Source: Lutraria lutraria (lineage: Eukaryota > Mollusca > Bivalvia > Venerida > Mactridae). From it: a DNA stretch of 64,000 nt. A program made the translations under genes and the position numbers. The notes below the pieces were generated by a model. The model was not told the DNA's origin and ran no database searches. It saw only the letters and a list, made by a program, of their open reading frames with translations. This document shows positions 24,201-33,200 of this stretch, piece after piece. Position 1 is the first letter of the stretch; each line of letters begins with the position of its first letter. The stretch covers positions 13,908,414 to 13,972,413 of the forward strand of contig OZ026835.1 in assembly GCA_964023205.1 (NCBI GenBank), read 5' to 3'.

Positions 24201-27200
24201 GGATAAGTTTAACATTTAGCAATTATTCAAAATTCAAGTCCTGCTAAAATCTTTTATCTTCAAGACTAGACTAATCTAGATGACAATTAAGACTACTATG
24301 ACCTCCAAATAAAGGCAACTGTCACTAATGGCAACATTTTGTCTGTCCAAAGGGTGACCTATGTTCACAGACTTGACTGTACAGATAATATTTGCTTGTA
24401 ACTAAATAACATCCTCATCCCTGTATAAATATACCTTTACCTGTTTAGATAGATTAAACATGGATTGATTGAGTGGTGTATTAGATATCGTCCTGGTTCT
24501 CTTTACTTCCGTAGGTTTTGTTTGAGGTACCGTTCTCTTCCGAAAACTTACAATCTCTGCAACAGTCTCCATATTGGCTACAATTATACAAATCATACTT
24601 AAGTGACATATATTTATAATCTCAACATGTAATCTATTAACATATGAATGTAAATGTGACTTAATGGATTCATAAGTTTTTAACTTCAACAGCACACAAT
24701 ATTAGCTCACTCAGTAGAGTCCCAGACTTTTGTTGCAAACTAATTCAGATTGTTCTTCAAAGGCTTAGCTCAATTCTCAGTTTTCATTATTCTCAAATCA
24801 AATATAATGACATTATTAATGACTGCAGAATTCTGTACACAAATCATATAATAAAAGTATTTATCATACCTACATATTCATGTATTGCAAATAAGCAACT
24901 TTGTCTGATATAAGTATAAGAATGAACATGAGATTTGAGCTCTGAGATTGATCATAAGTTTATAATCTTAGACTTCCAAATGATCTAGAAGTTACATACT
25001 TGATTCTTGCCTTAGTAAATATTCCAGCGACAATTTCAGCGAAAATAATTTATACGATACACATTTGTCATCCAAATCATTTATTGCTTCCTTTCTATTA
25101 CATTGAATAAAAGAATAAAATTGATAATTAGCAAGAAAATTATTAAGAAGCATAAAGCAAGGCCTGATTTCAGTGGTGAATTAACTGACTATAAAAGGGC
25201 ACATAAAATACAACACTTACCTATTATATCTAGGTTATTAAACTGAAGATTGGCAACATTAAGTGTACCATCCCCAGTTTTATTACTGGGAGAATTAGCA
25301 TTTATCATCTCAAAGTCCATGATGATGAGAGCTTCTTCATCTAATGGTCCTGGTGAAGTCAGTCGTCTACCTGACTTATCAGACTGCGAGCCACCAGGAG
25401 TGCTATCACCTGCAAAATGATCGAAACAATGAAATATTAACATCACAAAAACTATAAGCTTCAGAGTTTATAACATGCCAGAATGCTTCACCCAAGCTAA
25501 TATAACTCTTGAGCTGAATTGTGAATACCAATGCTGTATAACTTGACAACATATTGAATGTAAACTGTAGGCCTAGATCTCAATATACAACTAAAACCAA
25601 GAACAGTCAAACCTGTGAACAAGGGCCACCCTTGGGAAAGACAAAATGTGACCTTTATTGACAGGTGTCCCTTATTGGAAGGTCATTTTGTTCTAAATAA
25701 TCTATAACAGTTTTGAAAAGAATGATCTTTATCCACAGGGTGGCTTTTATTCGAAGGTGGCTGCTTATGCAGGTTTGACTGTGTTATGTAATATTGAAGA
25801 CAGCTGAAGTTAAGATTATATCTTACCCATATTCATCAAAGCTTGGTAAGCACGAGACATAACATCTTGTACTGCACCTTGTATTCCACCAGGTGTTACA
25901 ACAGGAGGAACTGACTCCATAGGTGACCCTGGTGGTGACCAGGGTGACATCATTAACGGTGATGTTGTCGCCGAGTCACGTATACTACCATTGGTACTGT
26001 CCATACTATGGATAAAAAACAAATGGAATCAAAAAAATTACAAAATCAAGTTACATAGAAACTAGAGGCAATGAAATTTTTTATTTAAAATGCATATAAA
26101 AATGCAAGGATTAAAAATCAACAAATGAAGAAGTCAATGTTGATAGATATAATACATACTGATTGATTGGTATACCAGTCATTGCTTGCACTGAACTACA
26201 GTACATGCAAGGTGGGTTTTCCAATTTCCACCCTGTTACATGAAAGTTACGTCATTCTTGATTGAAATTGATTCTTTATTGTGTTAATTAAAAGACAGTA
26301 AACCATTTAGTAGGTCCACAATTTGTGACAAATTGTTTGATTTTAATCAGACCAAGTGTGAAAATTAATGACTCATTCTTTGACATTTTGATTTTAACTT
26401 TTGAATTATTTTTCATTGTGGAATCAGTCTCTCCTGTGTTTGATTGAGATCAAATAATGTCTGATAATGAAGTTCCTTTGATGAGTAATGCTGTTTTTAT
26501 GGTGATAGACCGTGTTGCCACCACCTTGTCACCGTAATTGGCATTGTCACCGTGACCATTCACCGTAATTTAAGGTGGCAGGTGGATCTGAGTGGATTTT
26601 GGGTCACCAATTTTGCGCTGTCACCCAGACTTGTCATCACTGTGATGGGTGAATACTGGAAAACCCATCAAGTCAAATTTTATCAAAAGAAAGTAAGATG
26701 AACAAACTAAAGTCAAAATAAACAATTCAGCCTTCAGGTACAGACGTAAGTACAAAATTCCTACGCAATATTTCTGTGTGAAGCCACCAGAAGTTCAAAG
26801 TCTTGTCCATACATCTGTAAAGCATCGACCACAAGCAGACTATGTACTGTTAGTTTGACACTTGTATCATAAGGTCTTTTTGTCATACTTGTTTTAACAC
26901 CAGATATCTGTAACTCTGCCACAGCTCGATCTGAAAACATTTGGTCAACATAGGAATTCTTACTTTACTATACTATCAACGATTTATCCAGAATTAAGTT
27001 GGACATCATCAGTGGCTAGTAAATGATACAAAATACATAAGTTCCAAGACAGGTAATCAAATGTCATTTTGCATAAAAAGGGCCAATCAAACTTCCATCT
27101 TTTACCATTATACAAACTATTTAGCCCAGTGGCTATGATCTCTGACTAGTAAAAAATAGAACCAGGACAATTATTGTATAATGAATCCTAAATATATATA

Positions 27201-30200
27201 CTAATTTCAAGCATAGAAGCATTCTCAGTCAAAACATAAGAAAATAATAAAGACATACAACTCTGAATAAGCTATTACCTCTACTATGGATCTCAAATGA
27301 CATTTGATTCACTGAAAACTGCATCAATAATAGCTGTGACTCTTCTAGCAATTCTTTCAGTTTCTCTTCTACACTGACATCTTTATCAGCACTTAAGTCA
27401 TCGTGAGTTACATCCCTTAGTTCATGAAGATTCAGACCACTAGATGACTCAGTGAGTGACTGACTGCTAACAGACTGGTTCACTGTTTGATTCATTGCTT
27501 GACTGGTTTGACTTGATAGAGTCTTGATGCAAGAGTTAATAGTCTGAATCTGAGAAAAGAAATATATCTCATTATTAATTCTGATAATCATTTCAACACA
27601 GGACAAATACACAATAATGGAATATCGAGTATACTTTATTTACAAATAAACCAAGCTTGAGAACCTCTGCCAGATGTATAACATTTCTTGCAACCAATTT
27701 CTACAAAAAAACAAAATGTGTTTTTAAAACACAATGCCCCCTTCAGGGTGCCCTTGACCTATTGACCTGAAAATGCACAGGTCCTTTAGAGACTGTCATG
27801 TCAAACCAATATAAGAAGTTTGATGATTGTAGGTGGAAGCATTTTGACTTTATTGGCAATGTTAAAGTTTGGTACAAACAAACAGACAGACAGAAAAACA
27901 GGCTAAAACCAATATGCCCAATCAATTGATACAAGGGCAGACAAATCAATATTCAAATATTGTATACAATAAAATATCAAAGAACAGCAAAATCAAAGAG
28001 AACAGGATGAAAATAAAATTTCAATTGCCAACAAACTTTAATGTATCATACTGAAGTAAGAATTACCTTCTGTTCATTCACATGTACTGTAAGAGATGGC
28101 AGATTTCCAGATACAACTACAGTTGGATAATTTGGATCAGTCGTATATATCAAACGCCTGAAAGAAGATAGCAAATTTATAAATTACAGACAAGCAAAAA
28201 AGACATGATATAAGATTTGAGCTCGGACACCAATCACAAGTTTTATAATCTTCTAAACATTTAATACTAATATACCCGGTACTAATAATAAGAGTTTGGA
28301 AAATTAGATCATTAAAACACCATAACAACTAAATCTTACTTTTTAAACTTGAAGCATTAAGTATTTTTTTTAAAATAGTAGTACAGTACAACCTCTCCAG
28401 GACGGCCCTCTATTGAACAACAACCTCCCTTCAACAACAGAATTAATTTTTCCCAACTGAACAATTTAACTATTAATCTAACCTTTCTAGAGCAACAACC
28501 TCTCAACAACAACATAACTTTGTTTCTCCCAAAGGGTATTGCTTTAGAGAGGTTGCTCTCCATAATAATGGAGAGGTTGCACTCTATAATAAAAGATAAG
28601 ATACCTTTCAAGTTGTAGAGATATAGAGAATCTATCAACAAGGTGAAGTGGTGTTGTATTTCTGTGGTAGATATGTTTCCAGTTATCCTTCATATGACCT
28701 GACATTACCTGTAAATCTGTCAACTCCAGTGTGTACCTATAGAATTCAATCATCATACACTAGTATTATCATACATCTGTGTCTAGAAAAAGGACCTTAT
28801 TCTGTCATAAACACATTGAACTGAGAATGATTCCCCCACTTATTGAAATAATAATATTATGTATCAGGGGCCTATTTCAGAGATGTCTTAGCAAAGATAG
28901 CAGTTTTTAACCTAAAAGATCCTTGGACTGGTACATACTATGTATAAATAAAAAGTATGTACTGGTTTGGGAATCTTTTGTTAGCTGTGGAAGGGTAATG
29001 TCTGAAATACATATCAAAAGCTATATTTTAAATGCAGAAAATTGGCTTATATGAATAAATAAAATTTGTAAAAACAATGAACTCACTTGTCATAGAGTTT
29101 GTTATTTAGATTTGATTCATTTAGTTCTTGTAATGATAACTGATCAAGATCAATTGTAGTTTTTGACGTTTCCTCGGCCTCATTGGGTGGGGTAGACATA
29201 GGCGTCAAAAATTCATCTGCAAGCAAAATAAATTGAAAAGTACTGTCAAACATAAGTTAGCAGCCATGACTGAATAAAGGCCACCTTGTGAATAAAGGCC
29301 ATTCTTTTAAAAACCTTCATTGATTATTAAGAATAAAATGACCACTGAATAAAGGCCACCTGTCAATAAAAATCACATTGTCTTTTCCAAAGGTGACCTT
29401 TGTTCACAGGCACAACTGTAGACAATAATTGTCTAACACACTTTTCTGATACATGTAAATATGTCAAGCACAAAAAAATTAAACATAAATGATAACTTAA
29501 TTATTCAGTTTGAACTACGTCCACATACTGCTAGGACACAAATAATATGATGTACATGGAATGGTCCATCATATATAACTGACAAAGGCAATCTGCTATA
29601 TATTGCCTATCTAAATATAAAGAATATCACCCCATGTATAATTTTAAGATATACCAGGACTGTCTGTTTCATTTTACTGACATGACTGTTACCCAGCAAA
29701 ATAATGGCTAAATGATGTCACAGATAACTAGTTGTTGTACAGAAATTAATCTAGCAAGGACTGGATATATAGTTCTTGTAATTTATGGTAAATGCAGTAA
29801 ACAGACTGTAAATGCAAACAGTTCTGTGGTTAGATATAAACAAGAGTGCTGCAAGCAGTGCTAACTTGCCAAGCTCATCTGCTCACCACCTCAATGAGAT
29901 CTATTCACCTATAAAGTTTCATGTTGCTACCTCATACAGTTACTGAGTTATGAACAACATTAAAGTTTTTTCACAGACACAGACAAAGCAGTGATCACAA
30001 TAGCTCAACTTTTCTTCAAAAAACAGTCAAGCTAATAATGTATTCCCATACAGATTATCAATAAATCAAATATGGAAACATCTGTTTTATTTCTAAAGGA
30101 ATATAACTAGAATGTAAGTATACCTTCATTATTTCCTAAGCTATCTTTATCAGGTGTACCATTTTGAGTATTCTGAAATTTCAGATGACCAAGATCCAGA

Positions 30201-33200
30201 ACTACCATACCCGTGTTTTCTGTTTGAAAATTTTCTGGTATGATAATCTGGGGAGCGGCCACATCTAGATTTATATGCCATCTCTTTATCTGTGAATAAA
30301 AGATGAGGAAGGTGATATTAAAACAGATGAAAATATGGTCAATTTTACCTTTGAACATTTTTCACTATCAAGCATTTAATTCAAAGATCCATACTTAAAG
30401 ATTATTTCCATATAATTCTGATATTAAATATTTACATTCCTACCAATTATAAATGTTTCCATGAAATTGAATATCCAATATACAAATACATGATATAGAT
30501 ACAAAATTAAGAAATCCAGAAGTAAAAATACTTTTTGATTTATCTACCAAACAAGCATTAACAAGTGCAATTTTACACATAGCATTTAGACATAAAATTT
30601 AATTTAAATTGCTCAATTGAAATGTTAAATGGATACTACATAAAAGTACCATATAAACATCAATGGGTAGCTAAATAAAAATGTATACAGCACAAACCTT
30701 CTCAGATCCCTCTAACAACTGTGTGAGTGAATGCTTAAACTCAGCCTTTGTCTGGCGTTTCAAGGTTTCATACTGTCTTTTTGCTGCAGCTATAAGAGTG
30801 GAGTTTATATCACATTATTACTAAAGTTTGTTACCAACATACATGGTGAGCAAGATTAAACATTAAAGGCCAATTAGCTTTTTGAATTTAGTTATACAAA
30901 ACAGTAGATAAAATGATAGCAAAATATAAGAAATGTATTTTATTTGTTCTATAACAATATTTACATAAAGCCACATCTCGTAAAAATGTATGTCAGATAT
31001 GTTTTCTTATTTTTTGCTACATCATTAAAAAAATACTGTGCTACATTTCTAAATGTACTTCATGATTACAAAAGAAAATTTCGGAATGTTCTTATTGCAA
31101 GTAAAAGTAAACTGTCTAGGTAAAATAAGACTTACTTTAATTCTAACATCCAAAACACTAATGGGACTTTAACACATATCATTTATAAAATCTTTACCAC
31201 TCTGAATGTACGGACCATTAGTAAAGAAATGTTAAACAAACAGATCTCAGATTCATCAATACAGTGGAGCATGATTATAGTGAATCATTGGGAACCAGAC
31301 ATTTACTTCATTATATCCATATATCACTACAGTCAAACCTGTGAATAAAGGCCATCCTTAGGAAAGACAAAATGTGGCCTTTATTTAAAGGTCATATTAT
31401 TCAGAATAATATATTACGTTTTTTAAAAGAATGACCTTCATTCACAGGGTGCCCTTTATTCAGAGGTCAGTTTGTTCTAAATAATATATTATGTTTTTTA
31501 AAAGAGCGGATTTCATTCACAAGGTGTCCTTTATTCAGGGGTCATTTTGTTCAGAATAATATATGAAGATTTTTAAAAGAATGGCCTTTATTCACAGGGT
31601 GGCCTTTATTAAGAGTTAGCCGCTAACACAGGTTGACTGTATATCAATAAAAAAAACAGGGTGGATGGGAAAGTGCAAACCAGGAACTTACTTTATGCCA
31701 TGTCTTATGATCATGATTAATAAACACAAAGAATGAAGGTAATTTATGCAATTGATGTCAATGAATTTTTATAAACCTGACAGAGCGGAATCACTTTTCT
31801 TTGACACAAAAACATTTTGGATGAGAACACGTCCTAGACTCTCCTAAATGCTTTCTTGTTGTAAATGATATCCAATGGTTGTGTAACAATACTAAATCTG
31901 TAACAGAGAGTAATAAAATTTGAAGATAGATATGACTCAATCACCTAATATGTTTTATGTTAATTCAGGAAGGGAGATAACTTGAGGTAACACTAAGAAC
32001 TCTGGCATGACCAATTCACAGCATTGGTCTAACACAATAATTAATAAACCCGGTACCAGTGGAAACCAGCAGAAGATTTGCCTCAATGTTGCAGATATAC
32101 ACAAGATTGATCTCTTTCTTTAAAATTCCGTAAGAAATCTGATCATATAACTGGTAAAAAATTACATCCTTCATATCGAATTGAAAGGATGCATACAGTT
32201 AAGATCAAACTTCTAATATAATTCTTTGAAATAAATTTACTTTGAATGGACTGATAGAATTTTTAATGAATTCAAAATGACTAGGCCCCGAGGTTATAGA
32301 ACTTTTTATCGGACTCCGAGCTCAAATCTCATATCTTGTCTTCTAATGTTTCTAAGTTAATTATGATTGGACATTACTGATATTATCGATACATAAATCT
32401 TACATCATAATTAATAGGTATTTAAAACTGATCAGCTTTTTTTTTTCAATCATAACACTTTGAGAATGGATTTGAGAATGATGGAATGGATTTGAGCTTG
32501 TTTATAAGTTTTATAACCTCAGGACCAGAACTTAATTAAGTACCTGTAGTTAGCAGATGTTTGAAATGGATTCTTCTCATACGTTAACTGGAACAGTTTC
32601 ATGTTGGTCTCTTCTTGTACAGGCATTATATGAGCTTTCTGAAATCCTGAAGTACCTGTATGTCTCTTAGGTCCAAATCTCTCCTAAAATTATACAGTGG
32701 CAGTTACAGTATTACTATCAATGGGAAAAGAATACACAGCAAGCTATTTAGAACTTAATCAGAATTATTCTCTATTTAAAACATGAATACCATAAATGCA
32801 ACATTCTCTTGATATAGGAAATGAACTGCTGCATGAAAATGTCTCTTATAGCATTTGTGGGAGCGAAATTAAAATATACTACAGTTTGTCAATTAACTGC
32901 CACATTACAAAAAATAAGGAAAGAGAAATTATAATGAATATTATACTTATTATGATGGCTATAAACATTTTAAAGCCTTTTTACAGTTCATACTTTAATT
33001 TGTGATCCAACTAAACAAGGAAACAGTGAGTTTTCTGTCATCTTATCAAACAGTTGTAGTCCACCAACAGTCAGACCAAATGTGATCCCACTCGTCCGTG
33101 GACATCAAACATCATCTCAATAGCATTACACTGCAGTTCCATAATGCTGTATGTTGTTACATCTCCTACATTATAAAAGTGTAAAGTAATACATATAATC